Source of the DNA: JAPWJZ01 sp964575605
GTDB taxonomy: Bacteria > Pseudomonadota > Alphaproteobacteria > Micavibrionales > UBA2020
Direction of reading: 5' to 3'
DNA: 64,000 nucleotides
Assembly: GCA_964575605.1 (NCBI GenBank)
Contig: CAZNRN010000014.1
Span: forward strand, 1 to 64,000
The position numbers and the translations under genes are program-made. Numbering within the stretch: the stretch's first letter is position 1; each line of letters begins with the position of its first letter. The notes below the pieces were generated by a model. That model saw only the letters and a program-made list of their open reading frames with translations, was not told where the DNA came from and made no database searches. Of the stretch, positions 45,901 through 54,049 are shown piece by piece.

Positions 45901-46094
45901 AAAGACAACGAAGGTTCACGGGCGCGGAAGGGCTCGAGGATGTTGTTGATTTGGGCGGGAGAAAAGCCGCCCGACATTTTACCGGCCTGGTCCCAGAGGG
46001 CGCGCGCAACGTCGCGCGTTTCTTCACGCGTCAAAGCTCCCAACGGCTGGATCTCGCTTAAATGGATACCCAAAGCCAACACCCTGAAATACAT
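42945..46094 (-). CDS. Large multidomain effector-like protein: NTase-like, HELGH metalloprotease-like, C-terminal membrane segments
   Basis: 1049 residues, no signal peptide. Around residues 138-163 NSLYLFGSAVRDNSARPTIG followed by DLDI fits the polymerase-beta nucleotidyltransferase pattern (Gly143-Ser144, Asp157-x-Asp159). At 409-420 IYLAHELGHALA is an HExxH zinc-protease motif (His413, His417) with a possible third ligand in HMEEIQAYI (Glu439/440), as in gluzincins such as the M91 group. The centre is unassigned. The last 190 residues have a Pro/Lys linker and Gly/Ala-rich hydrophobic stretches (PLIGAVVTGGFVLWEVGSYA, ALGAGAAEAAGNLVGFGVGD). The build resembles secreted toxins or effectors; activity and delivery are inferred. 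Confidence 0.8.
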   Translation of the reverse strand: MYFRVLALGIHLSEIQPLGALTREETRDVARALWDQAGKMSGGFSPAQINNILEPFRAREPSLSFESLQAAGWLEDDATARRRSVEPGKAALSNLTGQVANAPSQPRMTPEEAAEQARLVKQRLDAAPADIDGIRINSLYLFGSAVRDNSARPTIGDLDIAADFAFDARYDGMDAATRSQKAKAAWDSVLSQGDERLQLGDAKGLPDMADNTGESFKLVKLWQNPATAYGSFTTAEQQTLDRVIEGTIATQQRARLMLGDGPAIPARFQSLLSQGNDALPASAVDALMKNAAQAAPGLDYAAAGSAGPQIGYDKAKSLILGALHDFDPALAASAKEILDNPARMNVREVPEGKGVMMRVRTAGLTPQDAMSIDGHPAVKTLRQDFPIDHNSGNRAIIDFQYDGTMKSVIYLAHELGHALADDTQVKAGRSYRDNPKHMEEIQAYIVQGIVAQGLRNHPDPAIAKAAQQHFAGDIAKQVAAYPVAQAAMDTLDNIAQGHPTDAPAIMEARLGQNWKAALDTNPLYNDVFKAMQGGPDAVAMLEKAVKRLNDRPSSQLIGLGIAEQLQGQDVAARRAVVNAAFGADGPKPVTDVLDMAGVKHLGDFAKGAIESPSSPTARTLLRGWYLLRGFSADFDPLSTIMDMPKDEAIAKMEEVHPTRGIEEPDENGHRDQKKYYQLRADADSWVRDNSDALKDRQNPVFFALTQDPETVRANMNSPGNKVLVMPLQDADLSKFSITFDDSMGNYRTTVLNTKATGINGEFLPDISPMHGTVMNARQFADAIAAHGTTDATGGPRNIEAQYWGTEPLKAQIFDHDPALPKPSSKPKADFTAAAKPPASRPVIAKAVVDVPTVKTPSPDAPTTKGHSGTQAKLGGAAGKAQIAVDVASGNYASAATGTAMEIGLNAKTYEAAAELTSSIKPVAKALGFVGKRIPLIGAVVTGGFVLWEVGSYALNGEYGRATAALGAGAAEAAGNLVGFGVGDAARETVRGVVIATAGDEYAVNKSGLRQLGEGAYAVGSKFVSGQPGGEKPPAAVTVTASAKPKAPGL

Positions 46095-46156
46095 AATATT
46101 TTACCACGGGGGCGGGTTCGCGGCAATCGGGCAAAGGCTAAAGCGTTGTAATTAAA

Positions 46157-47233
46157 TCAGTTTTGCGCTCGGCGGCGGATTTTTTCGGCTTCTTCGGTTT
46201 GCAGGGTGGGCAGCACCTGCGCGGCGGCGTCTGTGGCCTTCGCATGGCCGCGGAGCGAGGCACGCATCAGCCAGAAATAGGCCTCGGCAAAATCGCGTTT
46301 GCCGTGAAGGCCGTCGGCCAGTATCGCGCCGAGGCCGAACATGGCTTCGCGGTCGCCTTGTTCGGCTGCTTTACGCAGGTATTTTTCGGCAGCGACCGGG
46401 TCTGCTTTCGTACCCAGGCCGTTCAGCAGCATGATGCCGGCATTCGCCTGCGCAAGCGCATCGCCGGCATCGGCTGCGCGGCTGAGCAATTTGAAAGCCT
46501 CGTAATGGTCGGCCGCGCCGCCGATACCATGCGCCTGCATCAGGCCGAGCGAGGTTGAGGCGGGGGTATAACCCTGTTCCGCCGCGGCGCGGTACCAGCC
46601 GCGCGCTTGCACGAGGTCTTTTTCGACGCCACAGCCTTCGCGGTAGAAAACCGCCAGCGTGTATTCGGCGTAATGGTCGCCTTTCTCGGCTTTCTTGCGC
46701 AGTTCGGGCAGCGCTTTTTTCGCCCATTCGGCCGCCTTTGCCGCGTTCACGGCCTCGGACGTATCAAACAGATAACACAGCGCAAGCGCCGCCTGTGCCG
46801 TGGTATCGCCGCTATCGGCGGGGCGCTGCAGCAGCACGGTCGCGGCCTTGGTGTCGCGCGGCGCGCCTTGCCCGTTGAAGCTCATCAGGCCCAGTAATGT
46901 CAACGCGTTGAGGTCGTTCTGCTCCGCTGCCTTCTTTGCCCACAAAATCGCGTTCAGGTAATCGCCGGTTTGCTCGAGCAATTTGGCGAGGCGCGACTGC
47001 GCTTCCACATGGCCTTGTTCGGCGGCCATCTTGTACCAGCCGATGGCGGCGGGAATATCTTTTGGTACCTTCGTGCCTGTTTCATACATGGTGCCGAGGA
47101 TGTATTGCTCGGTGCGCGAGCCTTCCGCCGCGCGCTTCTTCGCACCCTCCACGCCGCCCGCAAAGCGCAGCAGGAAATGGATGCACCAGGCGGCAAGGGT
47201 GATGAAAGCAATGAGGACGATTATTCTTGGCAT
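46157..47233 (-). CDS. Membrane-anchored Sel1-repeat protein
   Basis: 358 residues: an N-terminal transmembrane anchor (MPRIIVLIAFITLAAWCIHF) followed by about eight Sel1 repeats (GWYKMAAEQGHVEAQSRLAK, KKAAEQNDLNALTLLGLMSF, WYRAAAEQGYTPASTSLGLM, KYLRKAAEQGDREAMFGLGA). Likely a periplasmic-facing scaffold. It overlaps nothing and is divergent from the 47344 gene. Confidence 0.88.
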   Translation of the reverse strand: MPRIIVLIAFITLAAWCIHFLLRFAGGVEGAKKRAAEGSRTEQYILGTMYETGTKVPKDIPAAIGWYKMAAEQGHVEAQSRLAKLLEQTGDYLNAILWAKKAAEQNDLNALTLLGLMSFNGQGAPRDTKAATVLLQRPADSGDTTAQAALALCYLFDTSEAVNAAKAAEWAKKALPELRKKAEKGDHYAEYTLAVFYREGCGVEKDLVQARGWYRAAAEQGYTPASTSLGLMQAHGIGGAADHYEAFKLLSRAADAGDALAQANAGIMLLNGLGTKADPVAAEKYLRKAAEQGDREAMFGLGAILADGLHGKRDFAEAYFWLMRASLRGHAKATDAAAQVLPTLQTEEAEKIRRRAQN

Positions 47234-47343
47234 GCCATAGCATAAGGGCAGGGAGGGCAGCTGGCAAACCCTTGAAATCCATTGAAATTATTGAGAAATT
47301 AACCTCAATATGCTATGGTAATGAGGTGTTTCGGGGTCTTGCC

Positions 47344-48639
47344 ATGGGTAAACTCGCCGCCAGTTTCGCGCTCGCCGCCGGCCTTGTCGCCGCGGATGTG
47401 AAGGGCCAAACCGTTGCGAAGAAACCCCAGACCGCGCTGCAGCAGGCGACCGAGCGCACCGCACGTGAAAAAGCGGCCAAGGGTGACAATTCAAAATTCA
47501 TGACGCGCGCGGCAGAGGAAACAACGGCCACGGCGCAGCCGGGCGACGTGAACATCAGCGCGCCTTACTGGCAGCCCATCATGCAGACGGGCGATATGGT
47601 GGATTATTTCCGCTACCATGGCCTGAACCGCGCCACGACGATCGACGAGGCGAATTCGCCGCTGTTCAACCAGGAAATCCGCGACAGCGTGACGGCCACG
47701 CGACCGGGCGAGGACTTTGCGTACCAGTTCCAGCCGAGCGTATTGACTGCGCCTGAATCCAAATTCGCGGGCTGCGAACTGCGCAACCAGCCGGAGAAAC
47801 AGATTTACTGGTTCGACCCGTCAACGGGCGTCAACCTTGGCGCGAATGCCGACACCAACCCGTTTTACCGCACCGCGCTGCCCAGCGAATTCAACATCAG
47901 CCCTGCGCATTCAGGATATGGCGTGAGGGGCTTTACGGTGCAGGGCGGCATCGACGGCGACGCCCCGAAATCGCCCGATGGTTCTTTTGCGCTGGCCGTC
48001 ATGTATGTCACCGACCGCAGGTGTTCGGACGGCAATAACGAATACGGGTTCTGGAAGGACTTATCGTCCACCGAAAAGAAAAATCCGGAGACAGGCGAGG
48101 TGGTGCCGCATAACCCCGAGGATGTGCCGCTGAAATTCTACTATTCTACGCGCACCAATTGCTTCCGCGGCTGGGGCTGCCGCGCCGAAGACGATGTGAA
48201 CGGGCCGACGAAGGAACAGGAAACCAGCACCGTCACCGAAATCACCAAAATCAAGAATTACGATATCCGCACGCCCGAGGAAGTGGCGGCGGGCGTCCCG
48301 CTGCGCGCGCCGAATTTCTATTACTCCGCCTATATGGTGCCGGATGCCGCGCCTGATGCCGAGCACAACAGTGGATTGAAATTCCGCCTGCAGGTGGTCG
48401 ACGCCTACCACCCCGACCGCCTTGCAACATGTTCGATCGACGGCGGGCCCGAGGGTCCCTGCGCGACCGAGGTGAAGATCGAGAATTTCTTCCCGGCGCA
48501 GGAAATGATACGTAACCAGTCATTCGCCGTCACCGGCACGCAGACCTCGACGTCAAGCGAAGAACATGGCATCGACCGTACCCCGCGCCTGACCAAGGAC
48601 GCGAAGTTCAGGGTTCAGGGCGTTTACCTCGGCAAGTAA
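47344..48639 (+). CDS. Probable exported protein, 431 residues
   Basis: I start it at ATG 47344, where GGGG lies 7 bases upstream and the N-terminus becomes signal-like (MGKLAASFALAAGLVAADVK); the frame is open back to 47227 but that overlaps the divergent gene. The mature part is beta-rich and acidic with four or more cysteines (FAGCELRNQ, TDRRCSDGNN, RTNCFRGWGCRAED, ATCSIDGGPEGPCATE). No domain recognised. greB follows 19 bases after the stop. Confidence 0.7.
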   Translation: MGKLAASFALAAGLVAADVKGQTVAKKPQTALQQATERTAREKAAKGDNSKFMTRAAEETTATAQPGDVNISAPYWQPIMQTGDMVDYFRYHGLNRATTIDEANSPLFNQEIRDSVTATRPGEDFAYQFQPSVLTAPESKFAGCELRNQPEKQIYWFDPSTGVNLGANADTNPFYRTALPSEFNISPAHSGYGVRGFTVQGGIDGDAPKSPDGSFALAVMYVTDRRCSDGNNEYGFWKDLSSTEKKNPETGEVVPHNPEDVPLKFYYSTRTNCFRGWGCRAEDDVNGPTKEQETSTVTEITKIKNYDIRTPEEVAAGVPLRAPNFYYSAYMVPDAAPDAEHNSGLKFRLQVVDAYHPDRLATCSIDGGPEGPCATEVKIENFFPAQEMIRNQSFAVTGTQTSTSSEEHGIDRTPRLTKDAKFRVQGVYLGK

Positions 48640-48658
48640 TTGCGCTAACATCCCGCCC

Positions 48659-49210
48659 ATGAGCAAGGCATTCACCAGCGAAGAAAACGACGGCGACGAC
48701 AAGGACCTGCCCGAACAGGACGTCCCCGCGAACGTCAAAAATTATATGACGCCGCATGGCTTCGCCGTGCTTCAGGAAGAACTGCGCTTTTTGCTGAAGG
48801 AAGAACGCCCCAAAATCGTCGAAATTGTTTCATGGGCGGCCGGCAACGGCGACCGTTCCGAAAACGGCGATTACCTTTACGGCAAGAAACGCCTGCGCGA
48901 GATCGACCGCCGCCTGCGCTACCTGACCAAGCGGCTGGAAGGCGCCGAAGTTGTCGACCCGAAAAAACAACAGGCGCTCGAACAGGTCTTTTTCGGCGCG
49001 ACCGTCATCTATGAACGCGCCGATGGCAGCGAACATAAAGTGAAACTCGTCGGCCCTGATGAAGCCGACCCTTCGGGCGGAAAAATCAGCTGGCTCTCCC
49101 CCGTCGCCCGCGCCCTGATGAAACGGCGCGAAGGCGACAAGGTCGAGGTGCGCACCGAACATGGCACCGAGACGATCGAGGTTGTGACAATCGAATATGT
49201 TCTGGACTAA
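48659..49210 (+). CDS. greB: Transcription elongation factor GreB
   Basis: Rescues backtracked RNA polymerase by stimulating transcript cleavage. The N-terminal coiled-coil carries MTPHGFAVLQEELRFLLKEE and the tip acidic region NGDRSENGDYLYGKKRLREI (the Asp-x-SEN motif); the FKBP-like C-terminal domain has VFFGATVIYERADG and SWLSPVARALMKRREGD. YLYGKKRLREIDRRLRYL is typical of GreB rather than GreA. A 27-residue acidic N-terminal extension is present. 183 residues. Confidence 0.95.
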   Translation: MSKAFTSEENDGDDKDLPEQDVPANVKNYMTPHGFAVLQEELRFLLKEERPKIVEIVSWAAGNGDRSENGDYLYGKKRLREIDRRLRYLTKRLEGAEVVDPKKQQALEQVFFGATVIYERADGSEHKVKLVGPDEADPSGGKISWLSPVARALMKRREGDKVEVRTEHGTETIEVVTIEYVLD

Positions 49211-49217
49211 CCCGCCG

Positions 49218-49757
49218 TTACGATGCTTTCTTGAGCGACAGGGGTTTTCTTACTTTTATCGATGTTTCCACGCTTACCTCTGGCAGGGGCTCGGCGGCAG
49301 TGTGGCTGCGCAGCCGCGCGGCAAGCGAGGGGAAGCCCATCTGCTCGGCCCAGAAAACAGCATCCTGCCGGTATCGCTGATGGTTCCCGTTTGTACTGTG
49401 GGTTAAATCCGCACCCTTTTCCAGCAGCAGGTCGACCATTGCCGATTGCCCTTTTTGGGCGGCGTCGGTCAGCGCGGTAAAGCCGCTTTCACGTTTCGCG
49501 TTCACATTGGCCCCTGCGTCGAGCAACAGGCGCGCCGCCTTGATGCTGCCCTCTTGCGCTGCGATCATCAGGGCGGTAAGGGAGGCGGAATCCGTCGCTG
49601 TGATGTCGTAGCCCTTTTGCTGCAGGTCACGCAGTTTTTCCACATCGTCATGCCGAACGGCCTGGAAGATTTCCTGGAAAACCTCGTGAGTGACCTTGCG
49701 CGCCCGCGGGCTGAAATCGCCGCGGACCTTTTTCGGGGAACGCCGGAACCAGCTCAT
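49218..49757 (-). CDS. Ankyrin-repeat protein with RKPLSLKK tail
   Basis: 179 residues with about four ankyrin repeats (VRHDDVEKLRDLQQKGYDIT, LTALMIAAQEGSIKAARLLL, GFTALTDAAQKGQSAMVDLL, EKGADLTHSTNG). The C-terminus VETSIKVRKPLSLKKAS belongs to the shared tail set. It starts 2 bases after the stop of the 49760 gene, so both are one operon. Likely a protein-binding factor. Confidence 0.85.
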   Translation of the reverse strand: MSWFRRSPKKVRGDFSPRARKVTHEVFQEIFQAVRHDDVEKLRDLQQKGYDITATDSASLTALMIAAQEGSIKAARLLLDAGANVNAKRESGFTALTDAAQKGQSAMVDLLLEKGADLTHSTNGNHQRYRQDAVFWAEQMGFPSLAARLRSHTAAEPLPEVSVETSIKVRKPLSLKKAS

Positions 49758-49759
49758 GG

Positions 49760-50272
49760 TTAAACGGCCTTGGGCCCTTTGGCTTTCGCGGTCGCGGGCT
49801 TCGGCAGCATGTCCTTGTAGGGGCCGTTGCGGTCGAAGGATTTTTCGAAGTTTATTTCGACCATGTTGGAGGCGCGGCCGGGGTTGTGGACGATGCGCAG
49901 GTCCATGTCGATCGCGTCGCTGGCGCAGGCCTGCACGAGTTTTTTGAAGCCCGGCATCTGCTCGACCTGTTCCTTCGGGTAATACGCGAGGCCGATTTCG
50001 AAGGTGACGGGGCTGATGCGCAGCCAGCTGACACGCTCCAGTTCCCAGCCGCCGAAATAGAATTCTTTCAGCTTGTGCGGGTCGAGGCCGTTGAACTGGA
50101 GGTTCAGCTTGCGCTCGTCCTCGAGCATCCTGTCGAGCCAGATGCTGATGCGTTCCAGGTTCTCGCTCATGCCGTCTGCCAGTTGCGCACGGATTTTTTC
50201 GCGGCGCTGGTCCTGCAGGTCGCCCAGTTCGGCGAAGCTTTCGCGGGCGCTTTTTGTTTTGGATTTAGCCAT
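49760..50272 (-). CDS. Hypothetical protein, 170 residues, ankyrin operon partner
   Basis: Soluble protein with a basic N-terminus (MAKSKTKSARESFAELGDLQ), a helical segment and an alpha/beta domain (WELERVSWLRISPVTFEIGL), ending in a Lys/Pro/Ala-rich tail (PKPATAKAKGPKAV). GAGAGGAATAATCATG gives a good ribosome site. Co-transcribed with the ankyrin gene. Family not recognised; architecture recalls the ankyrin/orphan pair at 7469-9159. Confidence 0.72.
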   Translation of the reverse strand: MAKSKTKSARESFAELGDLQDQRREKIRAQLADGMSENLERISIWLDRMLEDERKLNLQFNGLDPHKLKEFYFGGWELERVSWLRISPVTFEIGLAYYPKEQVEQMPGFKKLVQACASDAIDMDLRIVHNPGRASNMVEINFEKSFDRNGPYKDMLPKPATAKAKGPKAV

Positions 50273-50347
50273 GATTATTCCTCTCGTACTATTGCCGGTG
50301 TTATAACGTTTATTATTTTTTCTTAGCGAGAGGTCGCCTGCCGTGGA

Positions 50348-50920
50348 TTACGGGCTGGGCGCCTTGGTGCCGAGCGTAATGGGTTTCATCACCTTGGCTT
50401 CCTGCTTCAGGGCCATCTGCTCGTCATATTTGTGCAGCGTCTCGACTTCCGAGGGGAAGTGGTCGCGCAGTGTCTCGAGGTATTTCTTGCGGTCTTCGGG
50501 CTTCATCTCTTCCAGCTGTTTCAGCGCGTCGACGAAGACGGCGGGCGTGCCGTCGGCGGGGGCCGAAGGCGCGGGGGCGGGGGCCGGCGTGGGGGCCTGA
50601 TAGGGTTTCATCGACACGGGCGGCGTGTAATTTTTCGGGGCCTTGTAACGGCTGTTGCCGCCCAGCGCCTTGAAGCCTTTGCGTACGCCGCTCAGGACGG
50701 TGAGGGTAGCGACGGGCGCAGCGATGAAAGCGCCGACAGCGGCGAGCGCGCCCACCGCTTTGCCAGCGCCCGCTGCGACAACCGCGCCATAAGCGGCATA
50801 GGCCGCATAAGCACCTACGGCAGCAAGGCCTACCGCAGCAACGGCAACGACCAACAGGATTGTGCCGATGAGTTTGCCGATGCCGTCCGTGTTACCCCTC
50901 AGTGCGCCTTGTTCGATCAT
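50348..50920 (-). CDS. Glycine/alanine-rich membrane protein with KPITL tail
   Basis: 190 residues. Residues 15-90 are strongly hydrophobic and Ala/Gly-rich (LIGTILLVVAVAAVGLAAVG, AAVGAFIAAPVATLTVLSGV), giving two or three membrane helices. The C-terminal half is cytoplasmic-looking with a Pro/Ala linker and ends MKPITLGTKAPSP, a looser member of the shared tail set. GAGG precedes the start and a strong promoter lies at 50958-50986. Confidence 0.75.
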   Translation of the reverse strand: MIEQGALRGNTDGIGKLIGTILLVVAVAAVGLAAVGAYAAYAAYGAVVAAGAGKAVGALAAVGAFIAAPVATLTVLSGVRKGFKALGGNSRYKAPKNYTPPVSMKPYQAPTPAPAPAPSAPADGTPAVFVDALKQLEEMKPEDRKKYLETLRDHFPSEVETLHKYDEQMALKQEAKVMKPITLGTKAPSP

Positions 50921-50957
50921 GATGAAATCCTCTTTGTTTTTATATTTTCTGGAGAAG

Positions 50958-50986
50958 AGAATAGGGAAAATAATACCTTATGTCAA
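50958..50986 (-). promoter_or_regulatory. Putative sigma70 promoter of the 50348 gene
   Basis: Minus strand TTGACA (50986-50981), 17-base spacer, TATTCT (50963-50958). The -35 region reads TTGACATAAG, close to the other shared promoters. Confidence 0.6.
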
Positions 50987-51038
50987 ATTTAATTTATTCA
51001 TTTAATACAAGGACATGATTTTAAACGCGCGCTATTGA

Positions 51039-51067
51039 TTGACATATGTACCCCACATGAATAGACT
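51039..51067 (+). promoter_or_regulatory. Putative sigma70 promoter of the 51116 ankyrin gene
   Basis: TTGACA (51039-51044), 17-base spacer, TAGACT (51062-51067), 48 bases before the GTG start. Confidence 0.5.
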
Positions 51068-51115
51068 ATTTCCATTGGGACATTTCAGGGGCTAAAAGCG
51101 GAGGCACAAGACATA

Positions 51116-51802
51116 GTGGCCGGTAAACCGAACCTGACCCCTGACCAGCAAAAAGCATTCAATAAATCACTCCGCAGCGGCATCGACCGCAAAGACAGCG
51201 ACATGATCAAGCTCGCTCTCGATAACGGCGCGGAACCCAACATCCTCCTCTTCGCCGGCATCGATTTCAAACCGACACTCAAAGATACATTCACATACGC
51301 CGACCCGAAAGCCTGGGCGCTCGAATGGGTGCAGCAGGCCGTCGAATACGGCGCGGATGTCAACGCTAGGCGCGACAATAACAACAAAAAGCCCTATGCG
51401 GCGCTGCATTGGTGCTACGAAAACTTCAACCCGAATGTGGCGTCTTTCCTGATAGAGAAGGGCGCTGATGTAGATACGCCGACGCCGTTCAACAACACGC
51501 CGCTGCTGCGCGCCGTGTCAGACGGCAAGATCGAGATTGCCCAGTTTTTCCTTAGCAAGGGAGCCGACCCGCTGAAACCCTGCGGCGAGAAGCTCGATAA
51601 CTTCCCCCTGAAAGAGCTGCAATCGACCGATAAGATAAAAGCCGCGCGAAAACCTGCGCTTGAAATGCTGATGATGGAACATACCAAGCCCCGGGCGCCC
51701 GCCACCACCGCCCCGGAGCCTGATCCGTCGCTTTCCGAAAGCATCGAGATTTCCAAGCCCATCCAGCTGAAACAGCCGCCGGCCAGGAGTTTTTCGCTGT
51801 AG
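51116..51802 (+). CDS. Ankyrin-repeat protein with SKPIQLKQ tail (GTG start)
   Basis: 228 residues from GTG 51116; GGAGG lies 12 bases upstream, a little far. Ankyrin repeats cover residues 15-170 (DSDMIKLALDNGAEPNILLF, EWVQQAVEYGADVNARRDNN, YAALHWCYENFNPNVASFLI, NNTPLLRAVSDGKIEIAQFF). A Pro/Ala linker leads to the end IEISKPIQLKQPPARSFSL, a member of the shared tail set. Divergent from the 50348 gene, which has the same type of tail. Confidence 0.84.
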   Translation: MAGKPNLTPDQQKAFNKSLRSGIDRKDSDMIKLALDNGAEPNILLFAGIDFKPTLKDTFTYADPKAWALEWVQQAVEYGADVNARRDNNNKKPYAALHWCYENFNPNVASFLIEKGADVDTPTPFNNTPLLRAVSDGKIEIAQFFLSKGADPLKPCGEKLDNFPLKELQSTDKIKAARKPALEMLMMEHTKPRAPATTAPEPDPSLSESIEISKPIQLKQPPARSFSL

Positions 51803-51847
51803 AAGCCATAAACGGGAAATGCTATCGTTAATCCGGCAGGATTTCCC

Positions 51848-53434
51848 ATGCTTCAGACAATCAAAAACTGGTGGAAACAGGACTTTACCCCGCGCGGCGA
51901 GGCGGTTGTCGTTATCCTGATGCTGCTGCTCGTCGTACGCATGATCGCGAATGCGGTCATGAACCACTTCTACGATTCAGGTTCGCTGTCCGATACCTAC
52001 AGTTTCTCGGCGCTGGCATGGCGCAACGACTGGACGCTGGAGCAGTGCAAGGCGCTGGGCGGCGGCAGTTTCTTTATCGTCCATATCTCGTGGTTTTTCT
52101 GGATACCCAGCCTGATTTCCTATTTCGTGGAGATGGACCGCATTCCGTTCTTCTCGCTCTTCCACGGCACGCTGCATGCGCTGCTGGCGCTGGGTGTCTG
52201 GGTGCTGCTGAAAGAACTGTGGCAGGGAAGAAGGTGGTGGGAGGTATTCGCCCGCGCCTTTATCGCCTTTGCCTTCGCCTTCAACGCCAACAGCCAGTCG
52301 ATGCTGGGGCAGGCGCACCAGGAAATCGCGGGGCCTGCCTTTACGCTGCTGTTCCTCTGGGCGCATTTCAATAAACGTCCGGGCGTGGCGCTGGTGTCGT
52401 TCATCCTCGCGCTGTCGCAGCGGGAGGACATGGGATTCCACATCTTCGGCGCGCTGTTCCTGATGCTGCTGCTGGACTGGATACGCCGCGTGCCGCGCAG
52501 CGCCTGGCAGGGCATCGCCATTTATGCCGCGACGGCCTTTGTTTATAGCATCGCTGTGCTTGTGCTGAAACATTTCATCATCGGTGACGGCGGCATTTTT
52601 AAAGACCATTATGTCGGCGCCATGCCCTTTATGCACGTAACAGAAAACCTGCTCTGGGAGCGCGTCGAGAACCTCGTCCTCAACCGCCACTGGATTTTGG
52701 GGCCGGGCATCGTCGCGCTGCTCTGGGCGGCGGCGGCGCGCAACCCCTACATTGTTTCCGGCTGGTTCGCCTTTGTGCCATGGCTTCTTATCAGCGTACT
52801 CGCCAAAATCGATATCGCGGGCAACCTCGACCTGCATTACGCCTATCCTTTCGTTATCGCGGGCGCATGGCCGCTGCTCGCGGTCAGCAAGGCGTTTTGT
52901 GAGCCGCGCCGCCTTGCCCCCGGCAACCCGAAGATGATTGGCGCCTTCGCAGCGGCGCTTTTGCTGATACAGCAGCCGATTTCGATTTATCCTTGGTTTC
53001 AGCTCAAGCACCGCTGGTTCAACTTCACGCTGCAGCCCGCGACGCAGGCCGTGCATTCCTTCAGCGAGTTCGAGCGCCGCCTGCCCATGGCGCTGCCCAT
53101 ACTGGGCGAGGTGAGGGCAGACATGGCGGCCTTCGGCATCGCGCCCTATACCTTTGACCTCTACGTCCATACCTTCAAGACCGAATGGTGGAGCCCGACG
53201 CGCCAGACCTGGGAGAAAATCGACGAGCCCGAAACCGGCGTCGATACCGTGTTCTATTTCACCGAGGCCTATCAGGAAGCGGCGGTGAAGGCTCTGATAA
53301 AAGCCAACACCCTCGACAACCATTACCGCATTCCGGGCACGCGCCTGTTCGTGTCGACACGGCTGAAACTAAGCGATATGCCTGAATTCCGCGGCCTCTT
53401 CGTGCCGGCGGATGCACCCCGCGAAGCATTATAG
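51848..53434 (+). CDS. Polytopic membrane protein, DUF2079-like
   Basis: 528 residues with about ten helices and a soluble C-terminal domain of about 120 residues. MLGQAHQEIAGPAFTLLFLW followed by FILALSQREDMGFHIFGALF resembles the DUF2079 pattern (His-x-Glu, then a conserved acidic pair in the next loop), a GT-C-like group of unknown donor specificity. AGGA lies before ATG 51848. Probably an envelope glycosyltransferase-type protein (inference). Confidence 0.75.
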   Translation: MLQTIKNWWKQDFTPRGEAVVVILMLLLVVRMIANAVMNHFYDSGSLSDTYSFSALAWRNDWTLEQCKALGGGSFFIVHISWFFWIPSLISYFVEMDRIPFFSLFHGTLHALLALGVWVLLKELWQGRRWWEVFARAFIAFAFAFNANSQSMLGQAHQEIAGPAFTLLFLWAHFNKRPGVALVSFILALSQREDMGFHIFGALFLMLLLDWIRRVPRSAWQGIAIYAATAFVYSIAVLVLKHFIIGDGGIFKDHYVGAMPFMHVTENLLWERVENLVLNRHWILGPGIVALLWAAAARNPYIVSGWFAFVPWLLISVLAKIDIAGNLDLHYAYPFVIAGAWPLLAVSKAFCEPRRLAPGNPKMIGAFAAALLLIQQPISIYPWFQLKHRWFNFTLQPATQAVHSFSEFERRLPMALPILGEVRADMAAFGIAPYTFDLYVHTFKTEWWSPTRQTWEKIDEPETGVDTVFYFTEAYQEAAVKALIKANTLDNHYRIPGTRLFVSTRLKLSDMPEFRGLFVPADAPREAL

Positions 53435-53439
53435 GATAA

Positions 53440-53940
53440 TCAGGCGACGGTCGTCTTGGGCCCCGTCAGCAGCGCCACCGGCTTTTCCTTCGGCGGTGCA
53501 GGCAGCAGGCCTGCGATTTCCGTGGAAGGTGTAGCCTTTGCCGCGAAAGTATTGCCAAGCGCGGATGCCGGGCTGGCGGCGATGACCGATTTCGTGCCGT
53601 CTTCGAAAATCACTTCGATTTTCTGTTTCGGGCGTTTGCGTTCCTCGATCGTGTCGGTGATGCGTTTCAACTCGGCGCTGGTGTAGAAGGTTGCGAGGTA
53701 ACCGGCGGCGGGCGGGATGATTGTGATGGCGGCTGCGATCGGCGCAGCTATTACCAGCAGCGGCATGCCGAAGAAAGCGAGGGTGCCTGCAATGGCGAGG
53801 CCGCCGAGCGCCCAGCCGAGGATGCCTTTAAGGCTGAACTGCGCATGGGCCCATCCGTCGAGCTTTGCTGCGTCTGCCTTGCGTGTTGCCAGCGCGGTGT
53901 CGTCCATTTCCTGGAGGCTTTCCGGCTTGGTGTTCAGCAT
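53440..53940 (-). CDS. Small membrane protein, 166 residues
   Basis: Soluble N-terminal 35 residues, two hydrophobic helices at about 40-85 (ILGWALGGLAIAGTLAFFGM, PLLVIAAPIAAAITIIPPAA), then a cytoplasmic-looking basic segment (ITDTIEERKRPKQKIEVIFE) and an Ala/Pro-rich tail ending KPVALLTGPKTTVA. GCAGG lies before the start and a TTGACA box is found about 75 bases upstream. Convergent with the 51848 gene. Not recognised. Confidence 0.7.
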   Translation of the reverse strand: MLNTKPESLQEMDDTALATRKADAAKLDGWAHAQFSLKGILGWALGGLAIAGTLAFFGMPLLVIAAPIAAAITIIPPAAGYLATFYTSAELKRITDTIEERKRPKQKIEVIFEDGTKSVIAASPASALGNTFAAKATPSTEIAGLLPAPPKEKPVALLTGPKTTVA

Positions 53941-54049
53941 CCTGATTTGCCTGCCTTTCTTCTTCTTTAGTTGAACATATACTCAAATATCACATATCTC
54001 GCTGCTTCTGTCAAACAAACGAGTCATAAGCTATTGATATATATGTATT

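Noticed and set aside
51977..53323. 448-codon minus-strand frame opposite the DUF2079-like gene
   Set aside because: Arg/Gln/His-rich shadow; plus strand encodes a clear polytopic membrane protein.
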